The notes under the pieces: model-generated
What the model was told of the DNA's origin: nothing
What the model saw: the letters and a program-made list of their open reading frames with translations, nothing else
Databases searched by the model: none
Shown here: in pieces, positions 1 to 8,866 of the stretch
Numbering within the stretch: the first letter of the stretch is position 1
How the letters are laid out: each line of letters opens with the position of its first letter
Translations under genes and position numbers: made by a program
Assembly (NCBI RefSeq): GCF_021431925.1
Contig: NZ_CP090371.1
Coordinates: 1,240,001-1,304,000, forward strand
Source: Halobaculum sp. CBA1158
GTDB taxonomy: Archaea > Halobacteriota > Halobacteria > Halobacteriales > Haloferacaceae
Direction of reading: 5' to 3'
Length of the DNA stretch: 64,000 nt

Positions 1-59
1 TCGGCCTTCGACGGGCCGACGCCGGAGATGTCCTCGAGGCTCTCGATGTCGTCGCTCAT
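1..59 (-). CDS. rpl32e: Ribosomal protein L32e, N-terminal fragment
   Basis: Only the first 19 codons lie in the window; the gene runs off the left edge. The peptide starts MSDDIESLEDISGVGPSKA, which looks like the acidic, helix-hairpin-helix-like leader that halophilic L32e proteins carry before the conserved core. It begins one base after the L6 stop codon, in the place L32e normally takes in archaeal spc operons. The call rests on this start and on position. Confidence 0.75.
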   Translation of the reverse strand, partial: MSDDIESLEDISGVGPSKA

Positions 60-60
60 C

Positions 61-597
61 TCAGATCGCCCCCGACGGGGTGCGCGTGATGTACACGCCG
101 TCCTGGAAGACGCGCGTGTCCTTGTCGGTCACGCGGGTGAGCTGTTCGACGCTCGCGGCCGTCTGGCCCACGTCCTCCTTGGACGGGCCCGACAGCGTGA
201 GTTCCTCGCCGTCGATCTGTACGTCGGTGTCGCCGCGGATCTCCGCGCGACGGGGTGCCGTCTCCCCGAGGAAGTTCGTGATGACGACCTCGTCGCCCTC
301 GACGGTCACGTCCATCGGGAAGTGAGCGTAGAAGACCTCCATGCCGTACTCCCAGCCCTCGGTGACCCCGTGGATCATGTTGTCCACGTGGCTCTCGAAG
401 GTGCCGACGGTCGCGTTCGTCTGTCGGTCCGCGTCGTCCGGGTACTCGAGGACGACGGCGTCGTCCGCCACGGAGACGCTCACGTCCGGGTACCACAGCC
501 GACGCGTCACCGAGCCGTTCGGCCCCTCGATCGTGAGATCGAGGTGGTCGAGGTCGGCGGAGACGTCCTCGGGTAGTTCGATTGTTCGTTCTGTCAT
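61..597 (-). CDS. rpl6: 50S ribosomal protein L6
   Basis: 178-residue protein starting MTERTIELPEDVSADLDHLD. L6 binds 23S rRNA near the sarcin-ricin loop and the GTPase centre of the large subunit. Both L6 repeats are visible: an N-terminal half with GPNGSVTRRLWYPDVSV and a C-terminal half with VVITNFLGETAPR. An upstream in-frame extension is open to 780 but overlaps S8; the ATG at 597 gives the usual archaeal length and a 2-base gap after the S8 stop. It lies between S8 and L32e in the ribosomal operon. Confidence 0.96.
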   Translation of the reverse strand: MTERTIELPEDVSADLDHLDLTIEGPNGSVTRRLWYPDVSVSVADDAVVLEYPDDADRQTNATVGTFESHVDNMIHGVTEGWEYGMEVFYAHFPMDVTVEGDEVVITNFLGETAPRRAEIRGDTDVQIDGEELTLSGPSKEDVGQTAASVEQLTRVTDKDTRVFQDGVYITRTPSGAI

Positions 598-599
598 TG

Positions 600-992
600 T
601 CAGTAGACGTATGCGATCACCTGGCCACCGATGCCCGCCTCGCGGGCCTCGTAGTGGCTCATGACGCCGTGACTCGTGGTCACGATGAGTGCGCCGTAGT
701 CGCGGGCGGGGAGCAGCCGCTTCTCCCAGCGCTCGTAGCCGTCGGCGGCCACGGAGTATCGCGGCTTCACCGCGCCGCACTCGTTGATCGCGCCCTTCAG
801 TTCGACCTCGAACGTTCCCGCTCGGCCGTCGTCCACGAACTCGAAGCCGTCGACGTATCCGTTGTCGTACAGCACTTCCAGCGTGGAGCCGATGATGTTC
901 GAGGCGGGCTGGACCGTGTATTCCAGATGGCCGACGTCCTCTGCGTTGTCGAGGCCGGCGAGGGCGTCGGCGAGTGGGTCGTTACCTGCCAT
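600..992 (-). CDS. rps8: 30S ribosomal protein S8
   Basis: 130 residues from MAGNDPLADALAGLDNAEDV to a C-terminal GQVIAYVY. S8 is a primary 16S rRNA binder in the central domain of the small subunit. The archaeal C-terminal signature LIVTTSHGVMSHYEAREAGIGG is present, including the S-H-G-V-M-x-H segment. A longer open frame to 1106 runs into S14, so the ATG at 992 is chosen; it follows the S14 stop by 2 bases. Length is normal for the family. Confidence 0.97.
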   Translation of the reverse strand: MAGNDPLADALAGLDNAEDVGHLEYTVQPASNIIGSTLEVLYDNGYVDGFEFVDDGRAGTFEVELKGAINECGAVKPRYSVAADGYERWEKRLLPARDYGALIVTTSHGVMSHYEAREAGIGGQVIAYVY

Positions 993-994
993 TG

Positions 995-1186
995 TTATCG
1001 GTACTTCCGGAATCCCATGTCGCGGGCGACCTCGCGGAAGCACTGGCGACAGAGGTTGATATCGTACTTGCCGACCAGGCCCTGCTTTCGCTCGCAACGA
1101 CGGCACTCGACCTCCTGGCCGGTGCGCTTTGCGGCGTGCTCGCCCGTCTCCTCGGGTCCGGTCGTCTCTGTGTCTGCGTCGCTCAT
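995..1186 (-). CDS. rps14: 30S ribosomal protein S14, zinc-binding type
   Basis: 63-residue protein, [20 protein letters not shown] at the N-terminus and DMGFRKYR at the C-terminus. Two Cys pairs, C28-x2-C31 and C46-x2-C49, form the zinc knuckle of the C+ form of S14. S14 sits in the head of the 30S subunit. The acidic N-terminal extension of about 20 residues is typical of halophiles. The start codon overlaps the L5 stop by 4 bases (ATGA), so the two are probably translationally coupled. Confidence 0.96.
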   Translation of the reverse strand: MSDADTETTGPEETGEHAAKRTGQEVECRRCERKQGLVGKYDINLCRQCFREVARDMGFRKYR

Positions 1187-1716
1187 TCGTTGACCTCCAC
1201 GTCGAACTCGCGTTCGAGGAACGCGATGGCGTCCTCGACGGTCATCCGGTGACCGCTCGGGATGGACCGGGTGACGGCGTCCCGCTTGGAGACGCGGTAG
1301 CCCGGTCGCGTGAGCGTCACGGTGACGTCGAGCCCGTAGATGCCGATCTGCGGGTCGTACTCCTGACTCGGGAACTCGGTGTGTTCGGCGACGCCGAAGC
1401 TCACGTTCCCGGTGTCGTCGAACTGCGAGGCCGAGAGGTCGGTGAACTCCAGGGCCGTGGCCAGGAACTCGTCGGCGTCGTCGTCGCGCAGCGTAACCTT
1501 CGCGCCGATCGGGTCGCCCGGCCGGATGCCGAACTCGCCGATGGCCCGGTCGGCCGTCGTGCGGACGGTGTCCTGTCCGGTGATCTCCTCGAGGATCTCC
1601 TCGCCGTTCGCGAGCTCTCGACCGCCCTCGCCGACGCCCATGTGGACGACGACCTTCTCGATGCGCGGTTCGCGCATCTCGTGGAACTCGGCGTCCGACT
1701 CGGACTCCGAGCTCAT
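1183..1716 (-). CDS. rpl5: 50S ribosomal protein L5
   Basis: 177 residues. L5 binds 5S rRNA and contacts P-site tRNA. The family signature follows the acidic leader: [19 protein letters not shown], then a [24 protein letters not shown] stretch. Near the end [16 protein letters not shown] is the archaeal tail. The gene overlaps S4e by 4 bases upstream and S14 by 4 bases downstream. Confidence 0.97.
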   Translation of the reverse strand: MSSESESDAEFHEMREPRIEKVVVHMGVGEGGRELANGEEILEEITGQDTVRTTADRAIGEFGIRPGDPIGAKVTLRDDDADEFLATALEFTDLSASQFDDTGNVSFGVAEHTEFPSQEYDPQIGIYGLDVTVTLTRPGYRVSKRDAVTRSIPSGHRMTVEDAIAFLEREFDVEVNE

Positions 1717-2423
1717 TCGTCGTCACCTCCGTCGGTGAAGTTCTCGTCGATCACGACGACGTACTCCTCGATCGTCTCGAAGCCGCCGTCGTCCCCGTCC
1801 TGACTGACGGAGACCGCGTTGTCGCCGGAGCCGGCGGAGACGGTGATCTCCTCGACCGTGCCGATCTCGCCGGAGTGACTCCCGGCGACGGCGGTGACGA
1901 GCGCGCCCTCCTCGTACGGGAAGTGCGCGACGACCTCCTTCGTCTCGTTGTCGACGACCAGCGAGTCGCCGCCGGCGTAGCTCCCGTCCTCGCTCACGAG
2001 GGTCGTCCCGTCGTGGAGCGTGTACTGGAAGTCGCCGCCGGCGACCTGCGTCTTGCCGTCGACCTTCCCCAGTCGCGAGGAGGCGGCCTCCTCGTCGATG
2101 GGCGTCAGCGAGAGCCGGCCGCCCTCGCCGGGGAACACCCGGTAGTACTCCTCGCGCTCGGCAAAGGCCAGGATGTCGAACATCCCGACAGGGCGGGCCT
2201 CGTCTGAGACCGCCTTGCCGTTGACGAGCACGGATCCGTGATCGAGCGCGTAGCGCGCCTCCTTCCGGGAGTCGACGTAGCCCAGCACGTCCCGAAGGAC
2301 GATGAGCAGGGGCACGCCCGACTCGCCGTGCGGGCCCGCGCCCGCCTTCACGGTGAACGTCTGTTCCTTCCGCTCGATCGGCCACGAGTTCGGGGCCGAC
2401 AGTCGCTTCTGGTGGTTACTCAT
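1713..2423 (-). CDS. rps4e: 30S ribosomal protein S4e
   Basis: 236 residues starting [20 protein letters not shown], the S4e hallmark. S4e is found only in archaea and eukaryotes. After the N-terminal region comes an S4-type RNA-binding segment ([19 protein letters not shown]), then the central S4e domain, and a C-terminal KOW-like segment ([10 protein letters not shown]). It is 1 base downstream of L24. Length is normal for haloarchaea. Confidence 0.97.
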   Translation of the reverse strand: MSNHQKRLSAPNSWPIERKEQTFTVKAGAGPHGESGVPLLIVLRDVLGYVDSRKEARYALDHGSVLVNGKAVSDEARPVGMFDILAFAEREEYYRVFPGEGGRLSLTPIDEEAASSRLGKVDGKTQVAGGDFQYTLHDGTTLVSEDGSYAGGDSLVVDNETKEVVAHFPYEEGALVTAVAGSHSGEIGTVEEITVSAGSGDNAVSVSQDGDDGGFETIEEYVVVIDENFTDGGDDE

Positions 2424-2424
2424 G

Positions 2425-2787
2425 TTATGCAGCCTCCTCGTCGGACTCCAGACGCGCCTCTCGACGGTCGTCCTCGAGGTCCAGGTCGACGACGCGCACG
2501 TTCGAGCTGTCGAGCGGCCGCGGGGTCTCCTCCCCGTCGGCCTTCTCGACGGTGACGTCCTCGACGTGGATCACCGAGTCGCGGAGATCCACGTCGATGA
2601 CTTCACCCTCCTCGCCGGCGAAGTCGCCGCGCATGACCTCGACGGTGTCGCCCGCGTTGACGCGGACGTTCCGCTGGCCGTACTCCTCTCGGAGCTCCGC
2701 CGAGAGGGTGGCGCGGACGAACTTCTGCCGCTCGTGGAGCGGCGCGTCTCGGGTCCGTGTGCGCTGTTTGTGCGGTTGTTCGCTCAT
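2425..2787 (-). CDS. rpl24: 50S ribosomal protein L24
   Basis: 120 residues. L24 helps start assembly of the large subunit. The protein has the archaeal basic start ([19 protein letters not shown]) and a KOW motif ([20 protein letters not shown]) at about residues 45-64. The acidic C-terminal tail (SDEEAA) is a halophile trait. Its start codon overlaps the L14 stop by 4 bases. Confidence 0.96.
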   Translation of the reverse strand: MSEQPHKQRTRTRDAPLHERQKFVRATLSAELREEYGQRNVRVNAGDTVEVMRGDFAGEEGEVIDVDLRDSVIHVEDVTVEKADGEETPRPLDSSNVRVVDLDLEDDRREARLESDEEAA

Positions 2788-3182
2788 ACGATCTGGGTCG
2801 CGGTGGATGCGATGCTCCCGAAGCGTTCGGCGACCTCGCGTGCGATGGGACCCTTGATCTCGGTCCCGCGCGGCTCCTCCATGTCGTCGATGACGACGGC
2901 GGCGTTGTCCGCGAACTTGACGCGCTGGCCGCTCGGGCGACGGATGGATTTGCGCTGGCGGACCACGACGGCCTCCAGCACCTGACGCCGCATCTCCGGC
3001 GTCCCCTTCGTCACCGAGACGGTGACCTTGTCGCCCACGCCCGCTTTGGGGTGGCGGTTCTTCGTGCCCGAGTAGCCCGACACCGAGATGACCTTCAGCT
3101 CACGCGCGCCGGTGTTGTCGGCGCACGCGATCAGCGAGCCCTTCTCCAGGCCCTGCGTGACGTCGGCCTTGAGGGCCTCCAT
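2784..3182 (-). CDS. rpl14: 50S ribosomal protein L14
   Basis: 132 residues. L14 lies at the subunit interface near the factor-binding site. Seen: a core with [20 protein letters not shown] and a C-terminal half with [20 protein letters not shown] then [11 protein letters not shown], all family signatures. The gene overlaps the S17 stop codon by one base. Archaeal L14 is slightly longer than the bacterial form, as here. Confidence 0.97.
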   Translation of the reverse strand: MEALKADVTQGLEKGSLIACADNTGARELKVISVSGYSGTKNRHPKAGVGDKVTVSVTKGTPEMRRQVLEAVVVRQRKSIRRPSGQRVKFADNAAVVIDDMEEPRGTEIKGPIAREVAERFGSIASTATQIV

Positions 3183-3514
3183 CAGGCATCACCGTCCGTG
3201 TCGAGGCTGTCGACCACGACGTGGCTCTTCGTCTTCGACAGCGGCCGCGTCTCGGCTATCTGCACCTCGTCGCCCTCCTCGATGTCGAGGCAGGGCGAGA
3301 CGTGTGCCGGCACGCGGCTTCGTCGCTTCATGTACCGGTCGTACTTCGGCACGAATACGTCGTATTCGCGCTCGACGACGACCGTCTTGTCCATCGATGT
3401 GGAGGCGACCGTTCCCTCGAGCGTCTGTCCGCGCACGGAAAGCGTTCCGTGGAAAGGACAGTTCTCGTCGGAGCAGGCCTCCTCCGGTTCTGTTACGTTC
3501 AGTCCGATTGCCAT
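3182..3514 (-). CDS. rps17: 30S ribosomal protein S17
   Basis: 110 residues starting [21 protein letters not shown]17 is an OB-fold primary 16S rRNA binder. Visible signatures are the archaeal N-terminus with [17 protein letters not shown], then a segment containing [15 protein letters not shown], and the end [20 protein letters not shown]. The Cys pair near the N-terminus (C14, C19) is common in archaeal S17. The start shares one base with the end of the RNase P gene. Confidence 0.96.
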   Translation of the reverse strand: MAIGLNVTEPEEACSDENCPFHGTLSVRGQTLEGTVASTSMDKTVVVEREYDVFVPKYDRYMKRRSRVPAHVSPCLDIEEGDEVQIAETRPLSKTKSHVVVDSLDTDGDA

Positions 3515-4014
3515 TAGTGATCACCCGCACGTTCCGTGCGGAAGGCGGGTCGTGAGAGCAGTCTGGCCCCATCCACCGTAACGGAGACCGCGTCCTCGCA
3601 ACCGTCCGACTGACCGGATCTGACCCCGGTAGTATCGTACTGCCCGCGCTTCCCGGCCAGTGTAGGGAAGTCGGGCGACGGAAGTTCGAACGCGGACCCG
3701 GGGGCCTTGCGGTCCCCCGCGGCTTCATCTATGACGGGCGACGCCTCGCCGCTTCGAGGCGCGTCCGTACGGGGCTCGGTGTGACGGCGGCCCACGCCGT
3801 CTCCCGAACGCTGCGCGGAGAGGACGAACCGGAACGTCGTCCCCTCCTTCGGCACCTGCTTGTCCCCCCGGGCGGTGCGCACCGTGAGGGTGCGCATGCT
3901 CTCGGACACGACGACGCCCGCGATCCCGACGTGGGCGTCGCTGGCGGCGGCGACCGCCCGTACGGGGAGGCCGCGGAGTTCGTGTCGCGTGAGCGTCTCG
4001 GGGGTGAGTGCCAT
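3514..4014 (-). CDS. rnp1: Ribonuclease P protein component 1 (Rpp29/Pop4-like) with a large insert
   Basis: 166 residues, against roughly 95-140 in most archaea. Rnp1 is a protein subunit of RNase P, which trims the 5' leader of pre-tRNA. The Sm-like core is clear at the N-terminus: [30 protein letters not shown] and [15 protein letters not shown] low-complexity stretch of about 65 residues (about 75-140) follows, before the conserved last strand [19 protein letters not shown]. Its place between L29 and S17 is the standard archaeal location, which supports the call. The insert is probably a disordered loop. Confidence 0.9.
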   Translation of the reverse strand: MALTPETLTRHELRGLPVRAVAAASDAHVGIAGVVVSESMRTLTVRTARGDKQVPKEGTTFRFVLSAQRSGDGVGRRHTEPRTDAPRSGEASPVIDEAAGDRKAPGSAFELPSPDFPTLAGKRGQYDTTGVRSGQSDGCEDAVSVTVDGARLLSRPAFRTERAGDH

Positions 4015-4025
4015 GTGTCGTGTCG

Positions 4026-4238
4026 TTACTCGTCGTCGAGGTCGCCTTCCTCGCCCTGGATCGTCTTGATCCGGGCGATCGTGCGCTTGAGCTCGCCGAC
4101 GCGCCCCGGGTTCTCCGGGGCTCCGCCGGCCGCCTGCACGGCCTTCGCGTTGAGCAGCTCGGTCTCGAGCTCCTCGAGTTCGGCCTCGCGCTCGGCGGGC
4201 GTCATGTCGCGGATCTCCTGAGTGTGAAGGATCGCCAT
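4026..4238 (-). CDS. rpl29: 50S ribosomal protein L29
   Basis: 70 residues, [20 protein letters not shown] at the start. L29 sits near the polypeptide exit tunnel and helps form the docking site for the signal recognition particle. Typical features are the helical hairpin, with [20 protein letters not shown] followed by [18 protein letters not shown]. It is 1 base downstream of S3 and 11 bases upstream of rnp1. Confidence 0.96.
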   Translation of the reverse strand: MAILHTQEIRDMTPAEREAELEELETELLNAKAVQAAGGAPENPGRVGELKRTIARIKTIQGEEGDLDDE

Positions 4239-4239
4239 G

Positions 4240-5226
4240 TTACTCCTCCTCCTCCTCGTCCGCGTCCTCGGCGGTCTCGTCTGCCGCGTCCGCCTCGTCG
4301 GCGTCCTCGGCGTCCTCCTCTGCTTCCATCTCCGCGACGAGGTCCTCGGCCTCGCTCTCGACGTCCTCGTCGAGGTCGTCGAGCTCGGGCTCCTCCTCCT
4401 CGGGCTCGGCCGTTTCGGCGGCGTCGCCGTCGGCGGTCTCGTCGCTCTCGATGACCTCCTCGACGACCTCCTCGTCGATGACGTCCTCCTCGTCGGGGAC
4501 CTCGCTCTCGTCGAAGTCGGGCTCGCCGCCGGGGACCTCGGGCTCCGTCTCCGGAACCTCCTCGTCGTCCACGTCGGCCAGCAGGTCCTCGACGCCGCCC
4601 TCGGCCGCCTGCTCGACCTCGGGCGCGTCGGCGTCCTCGGCGATCTCGAAGTCGTCGGGCAGGGTCGCGCCCGGCGGGATGATCTTCACCGTCACGCCGA
4701 TGGTGCCGAGCTTCATGACCGCGACGCCCTGGCCCTCGTCGACGACGTCCTCGGCGGGCTCGCCGTTGTGCTTGATGTACCCGCGGTTGAACTTCTCCAC
4801 GCGCGAGCGAGCGCCCGTGACCTTCCCGGAGAGGACGATCTCCGCGCCCAGCGCGCCGGCGTCCATGATCCGGTCGATCGTCGTGTGGCCCGCGCGGCGG
4901 AAGTACCAGCCGCGCTCGAGGGCGTTCGCCAGACGGTCCGCGACGATCTTCGCGTTGAGGTCGGGTTCGTCGACCTCCTGCACGTCGATCTGCGGGTCGT
5001 CCATGTCGAAGCGCTCCTCGAGCTCGGTGGTCACCTTGCGGATGTTCTTCCCGCCCTTACCGATCACCATGCCGGGCTTCTCGGCCTTGAGCACGATCTG
5101 CGTGCCCATGGGCGTCTTCGCGACCTCCATCCCGCCGTAGCCGGCGCGACCGAGCTCGTCCTCGAAGAACTCGTTGATCTGGCTCCGCTGGAGCCCGTCC
5201 TCGATGAACTGGTGCTCGTCCGCCAT
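4240..5226 (-). CDS. rps3: 30S ribosomal protein S3 with a long acidic tail
   Basis: 328 residues. S3 forms part of the mRNA entry pore and the small-subunit helicase. Residues 1 to about 205 hold the KH domain ([15 protein letters not shown]) and the C-terminal S3 domain ([20 protein letters not shown], then [18 protein letters not shown]). The remaining 120 residues or so are almost only Glu, Asp, Ala and Val, an unusually long acidic extension even for a haloarchaeon. It starts 1 base after the L22 stop. Confidence 0.96.
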   Translation of the reverse strand: MADEHQFIEDGLQRSQINEFFEDELGRAGYGGMEVAKTPMGTQIVLKAEKPGMVIGKGGKNIRKVTTELEERFDMDDPQIDVQEVDEPDLNAKIVADRLANALERGWYFRRAGHTTIDRIMDAGALGAEIVLSGKVTGARSRVEKFNRGYIKHNGEPAEDVVDEGQGVAVMKLGTIGVTVKIIPPGATLPDDFEIAEDADAPEVEQAAEGGVEDLLADVDDEEVPETEPEVPGGEPDFDESEVPDEEDVIDEEVVEEVIESDETADGDAAETAEPEEEEPELDDLDEDVESEAEDLVAEMEAEEDAEDADEADAADETAEDADEEEEE

Positions 5227-5227
5227 C

Positions 5228-5686
5228 TTACTCGTCCTCCTCGATGATCATTTCGACGTCCACTTGCGGTGTGTTCCAGGCGCTCGCGCGACCCATCGCT
5301 CGGGGCTTGCGGCCCTGCTGCTCGCCGACCTTGTGGGCGGCGACGTGTTTGATCGTCATTGACTCCCCGTCGAACCCCTGTTCGTCGGCGTTGTTGGCGA
5401 CGTTCTCCAGGAGCTTCAGGAAGTCCTTGGAGGCCTTCTCGGGGTAGCGGCCGGCGTCCCAGCCGTCGATGTCCGAGCGGTGACCCACGCCGGAGTTGTG
5501 CTTGCGGAACGGGACCGACTGCTCCCCGTCGATGACCGCCTGCAGGTACTCCTCGGCGTCGGCGACCGTCTCGCCCTTCAGTTCGCGGGCGATGGCCTTG
5601 CTGTGCTTGAAGCTGATCTGCCGCTCTCGGAGCATCCCCTTGGCGGTGGTCTCCGGGTCGACGTCGACGCTGTAGCTGATTCCCAT
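5228..5686 (-). CDS. rpl22: 50S ribosomal protein L22
   Basis: 152 residues starting MGISYSVDVDPETTAKGMLR, the archaeal L22 (L17e-like) N-terminus. L22 lines the exit tunnel. Family features include the RQISFKHSKAIARELKG segment, HNSGVGHRSDIDGWDAGRYP and the end HVAAHKVGEQQGRKPRAMGR. The gap to S19 is 2 bases. Confidence 0.96.
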   Translation of the reverse strand: MGISYSVDVDPETTAKGMLRERQISFKHSKAIARELKGETVADAEEYLQAVIDGEQSVPFRKHNSGVGHRSDIDGWDAGRYPEKASKDFLKLLENVANNADEQGFDGESMTIKHVAAHKVGEQQGRKPRAMGRASAWNTPQVDVEMIIEEDE

Positions 5687-5688
5687 TG

Positions 5689-6111
5689 TTACTTGAGGGG
5701 CACGAACTTCGAGGACCGGGTCGCGCCGATTCCGGCCTGACCGTGTTCCACGGAGTTCCGCGTGAGGTTGAACTCGCCCAGGTAGTGCCCGATCATCTCG
5801 GGCTCCACCCTGACGCGCTCGAAGTGACTCCCGTCGTACACCTCGAACGTGAGGTCGACGAACGACGGCAGGATCGGCATGTCCCGAACGTGCGTCCGGA
5901 TCGGGTCGTTCGCCGTCTCCTCTTCCGTGGCGTCCTCGGCGGCCTCCAGCAGCTTCTGCTGTTGGACCCCGAGTCCTCGGTCGATGGTTCGCCGCGCGCG
6001 GGCGGGGAGCAGTTCGACGACCTCGTCGAGCTCCATCTCCTGCAGCTCGTCGAGCGTGTGGCCGCGGTAGGTGAACTCACCCTCGCGACCGGTGCGGTAT
6101 TCCGAACTCAT
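5689..6111 (-). CDS. rps19: 30S ribosomal protein S19
   Basis: 140 residues. S19 is a head protein of the small subunit near the A-site finger. The signature block is intact: [20 protein letters not shown], then [20 protein letters not shown] and [14 protein letters not shown] at the end. The open frame continues upstream to 6228 but that overlaps L2; the ATG at 6111 gives the normal archaeal length and a 1-base gap after the L2 stop. Confidence 0.97.
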   Translation of the reverse strand: MSSEYRTGREGEFTYRGHTLDELQEMELDEVVELLPARARRTIDRGLGVQQQKLLEAAEDATEEETANDPIRTHVRDMPILPSFVDLTFEVYDGSHFERVRVEPEMIGHYLGEFNLTRNSVEHGQAGIGATRSSKFVPLK

Positions 6112-6112
6112 G

Positions 6113-6841
6113 TTATCTGTCTCCACCTCGACCGGTCCGCTTCGAGGCGATGTCGCCGACCTTCCGTCCCGGCGGGGCGTTCCGCGAGACGGACTTCGGC
6201 TGTCCGGGGTGCTGACGGCCGCCGCCACCGAACGGGTGGTCGACGGCGTTCATCGCCACACCGCGGACGCGCGGGTACTTCGTCCCGCGACTGCGCATCT
6301 TGTGGTGCTTCTTCCCGGCCTTCACGAACGGCTTCTCCGTCCGGCCGCCGCCGGCGACGACGCCGACGGTGGCGCGGCAGTCCGGGCTGAGTCGCTTGAC
6401 CTCCCCCGAGGGGAGCTGGACGACCGCCACGTCGCGGTCGTGGGTGAGCAGCGTCGCGTTGACGCCCGAGGCGCGGGCGAACTTGCCGCCGTCGCCGGGC
6501 TTGGACTCGACGTTGCACACCGGCACCCCCTCGGGAATCTCCGAGACAGGGAGCGTGTTGCCGGGCTTGATCTCCGCGGAGACGCCGACCGACAGCGTCT
6601 CGCCGACGGTGATCCCCTCGGGCGCGAGCACGAGGCGGCGGTCGCCGTCCTCGAACTGCACGTCCGCGATGGGTGCCGACCGCGCGGGGTCGTGCTCGAT
6701 GCCGACGACCTCGCCGTGGACGGTGTCCGCGTCGTCCTCCGCGATCTTCTTGTGCTGCTTGTCCGATTTGTAGCGGTGCGACGGGGCTCGGAACGTCGAG
6801 CCGCCGCGACCGCGTCGTTGTCCCTGAATTCTACGTCCCAT
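6113..6841 (-). CDS. rpl2: 50S ribosomal protein L2
   Basis: 242 residues starting [21 protein letters not shown]2 supports the peptidyl-transferase centre and subunit joining. Typical features are the basic N-terminus, [20 protein letters not shown]-like central segment and the conserved C-terminal [20 protein letters not shown] with its key His in the GGGRQH context. It follows L23 by one base. Confidence 0.97.
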   Translation of the reverse strand: MGRRIQGQRRGRGGSTFRAPSHRYKSDKQHKKIAEDDADTVHGEVVGIEHDPARSAPIADVQFEDGDRRLVLAPEGITVGETLSVGVSAEIKPGNTLPVSEIPEGVPVCNVESKPGDGGKFARASGVNATLLTHDRDVAVVQLPSGEVKRLSPDCRATVGVVAGGGRTEKPFVKAGKKHHKMRSRGTKYPRVRGVAMNAVDHPFGGGGRQHPGQPKSVSRNAPPGRKVGDIASKRTGRGGDR

Positions 6842-6842
6842 C

Positions 6843-7097
6843 TTAGAACACCCCGATGCGGGAGGCGACTTCCTGCGCGTCGCTGTCCTCGTCGAGTTCG
6901 ACGGTCGCCTTCTTCTTCCCCTGCGGGGTCACCTGCGTCCAGACCGACTCGACGCCCACGTCGAACTGCGCGGCGACGGCGTCGGCGATCTCGGGCTTGG
7001 TCGCGTCGATGTGGACGATGAACTGGAGCTTGTTCTGGAAGTCCATCTCGTCCATCGCCTTCTCGGTGACCAGCGGGTGCTCGATGACGGAGCTCAT
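6843..7097 (-). CDS. rpl23: 50S ribosomal protein L23
   Basis: 84 residues. L23 borders the exit tunnel and is the main docking point for SRP. The protein opens with [20 protein letters not shown] and ends with the conserved [17 protein letters not shown] segment followed by ASRIGVF. The start overlaps the L4 stop codon by 4 bases. Confidence 0.96.
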   Translation of the reverse strand: MSSVIEHPLVTEKAMDEMDFQNKLQFIVHIDATKPEIADAVAAQFDVGVESVWTQVTPQGKKKATVELDEDSDAQEVASRIGVF

Positions 7098-7840
7098 CGG
7101 TCCGCCACCTCCTCTACGGCGCTCTCTGTGAAGACCGTCAGGCGACCGGCGTGCGTGCCGGGCGCGAGGTCCTCGACGCTCACCTCGCGGCCGGTGGCCA
7201 CGTCGGCACCGGCGAGGTTGCGCGCCGCCTTCGACGGCTCCTCGCTCGTGACGAACAGCACAGACTTGGGCTCGTTCGTCTTGCGGCCGCGGGTCGTCCC
7301 GCGACCGGCGCGGATCGTGCGACCCTCGTCGGCGCGCTCGATGTCGTCGGCGATTCCGACGGCCTCGAGGAAGGAGACGACCTCCTTCGTCTTCACGAGC
7401 TCTTCGAACTCGTCGGAGACGACGAGCGGGAGTTCGGTGTCCTCGTCGAAGGCGTGGCCGCGCTCGGCGACCAGCTCGGCGTCGGCGGTGGCCGCGATGG
7501 CCGCCCGCGTCGCGAGCTTGCGCTCCTTGTCGTTCACCTTCTTGGTCTGGTCCTTCTCGGCCTTCGGCGGGTGGGCCTTGCGACCCTTGACGGTCTGCGG
7601 GACGCGGCGACCCTGCCCGTTCGAACGGGGCACGTGGGCCATGCCGCGGCCGGAGCCGAACGACTCCGCGGGAGTGCGGAGGCCGGCGAACTCGTCAGCG
7701 CCGTACGCCTGCTTCCTGTTTGCCTGCGCGGCGACGACGGACCGCTGGATGAGGTCCGAGCGGAACTCCGTCTCGAAGACGTCGGGGAGGTCGATCTTGC
7801 CCGCGTCGTCGCCGTTCAGGTCGCGTACTGTTGCCTTCAT
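7094..7840 (-). CDS. rpl4: 50S ribosomal protein L4
   Basis: 248 residues starting MKATVRDLNGDDAGKIDLPD. Archaeal L4 (L1e type). Clear signatures are the QAYGADEFAGLRTPAESFG segment, GRGMAHVPRSNGQGRRVPQT, and the C-terminal RAGRGTTRGRKTNEPKSVL. The frame is open far upstream through the L3 gene, but that is a shadow. The ATG at 7840 shares its A with the L3 stop (TAATG), so translation is probably coupled. Confidence 0.97.
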   Translation of the reverse strand: MKATVRDLNGDDAGKIDLPDVFETEFRSDLIQRSVVAAQANRKQAYGADEFAGLRTPAESFGSGRGMAHVPRSNGQGRRVPQTVKGRKAHPPKAEKDQTKKVNDKERKLATRAAIAATADAELVAERGHAFDEDTELPLVVSDEFEELVKTKEVVSFLEAVGIADDIERADEGRTIRAGRGTTRGRKTNEPKSVLFVTSEEPSKAARNLAGADVATGREVSVEDLAPGTHAGRLTVFTESAVEEVADR

Positions 7841-8856
7841 TATCCTTGGTTCGATGCGGTGGAGACGTAGCGCACCTCGGGGTCGAGGCGCGGCTGGTCG
7901 TTCGGCCGGATGGCCGGTCTGAATCGCAGGAGGCGCTTCGAGGGACCCGGCAGCGAGCCCTTCACGAGCGCGTAGTGGCCGTCCACCTCGCCGTAGCCCT
8001 TGAAGCCGCCCTCGACGGAGGCGTCGTCGCCCTCGCCGAAGTCGATGAGCCGCTTGTTGAGCTCCGTGCGCTGGTGGTAGCCGGTCTGCCCCTGCTGGGG
8101 GACGGTCGAGCGAACCCGCGAGGGGTTCCACGGACCGAGGTTCCCGATCCGTCGCCGCCACCCCTGGCGGGCGTGCTTGCCCTTCCGCTTCTGGACGCCC
8201 CAGCGCTTGACGGGGCCCTGGGTGCCCTTCCCCTTCGTGACGCCGGAGACGTCCGTGTACTCGCCGGCGCGGAAGACGTCGCCGAACTCGTGTTCGCCGC
8301 CGTCCTCGACCAGCTCGAGCGCGTACTCGAGGCGGTCGTCGAGCGAGTCGCCGCCGACCCGCGTCTCCATCACGTCGGGCTTCTTCTTGGGGACGTTCGA
8401 CAGCTTCGCCGGCTCGGTGTGCGTGATGAACCGGAGGTCGTCGACGACGCCGTCGTCGACCAGTTCGCGAAGCTCCTCGGCGTCCGCCTCGAAGGTGTTC
8501 TCCGCCGGCAGGTCGAGCGTGCGGTCGAGCTCCTCGTGGAACTCGGTGGCCCACACCTCGGTGACCGGCTTCTGTCCGTACGGCGTGTCCTCGTAGGCTC
8601 GCAGGGCGACCGCCCGCATGGGGGGCACCTCCACGACCGTCACGGGAACGGACTCCTCCATCCCCTCGCGCGGGGAGTCGGACTCGTCGTTCACCATGAC
8701 GACGTGGGTCATGCCCGCCTTGTAGCCCGCGAAGCCCTGGACGCCGGCCGCGCCGTCGTCGTCGGGCCACGAGCGGATGCGGGGGACTTCGCTGCTCGCG
8801 CGCTTGCGCGGGCCGAAGCCCAACGAACCCTTGCGTGGTCTGCTTGGTTGTGGCAT
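7840..8856 (-). CDS. rpl3: 50S ribosomal protein L3
   Basis: 338 residues starting MPQPSRPRKGSLGFGPRKRA, the archaeal L3 N-terminus. L3 starts 50S assembly and reaches the peptidyl-transferase centre. Other signatures are GFAGYKAGMTHVVMVND, DVSGVTKGKGTQGPVKRWG and the QQGQTGYHQRTELNKRLID block. It is the first r-protein gene of the operon, 10 bases after the methyltransferase stop. Confidence 0.97.
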   Translation of the reverse strand: MPQPSRPRKGSLGFGPRKRASSEVPRIRSWPDDDGAAGVQGFAGYKAGMTHVVMVNDESDSPREGMEESVPVTVVEVPPMRAVALRAYEDTPYGQKPVTEVWATEFHEELDRTLDLPAENTFEADAEELRELVDDGVVDDLRFITHTEPAKLSNVPKKKPDVMETRVGGDSLDDRLEYALELVEDGGEHEFGDVFRAGEYTDVSGVTKGKGTQGPVKRWGVQKRKGKHARQGWRRRIGNLGPWNPSRVRSTVPQQGQTGYHQRTELNKRLIDFGEGDDASVEGGFKGYGEVDGHYALVKGSLPGPSKRLLRFRPAIRPNDQPRLDPEVRYVSTASNQG

Positions 8857-8866
8857 TGTGTTTGGC

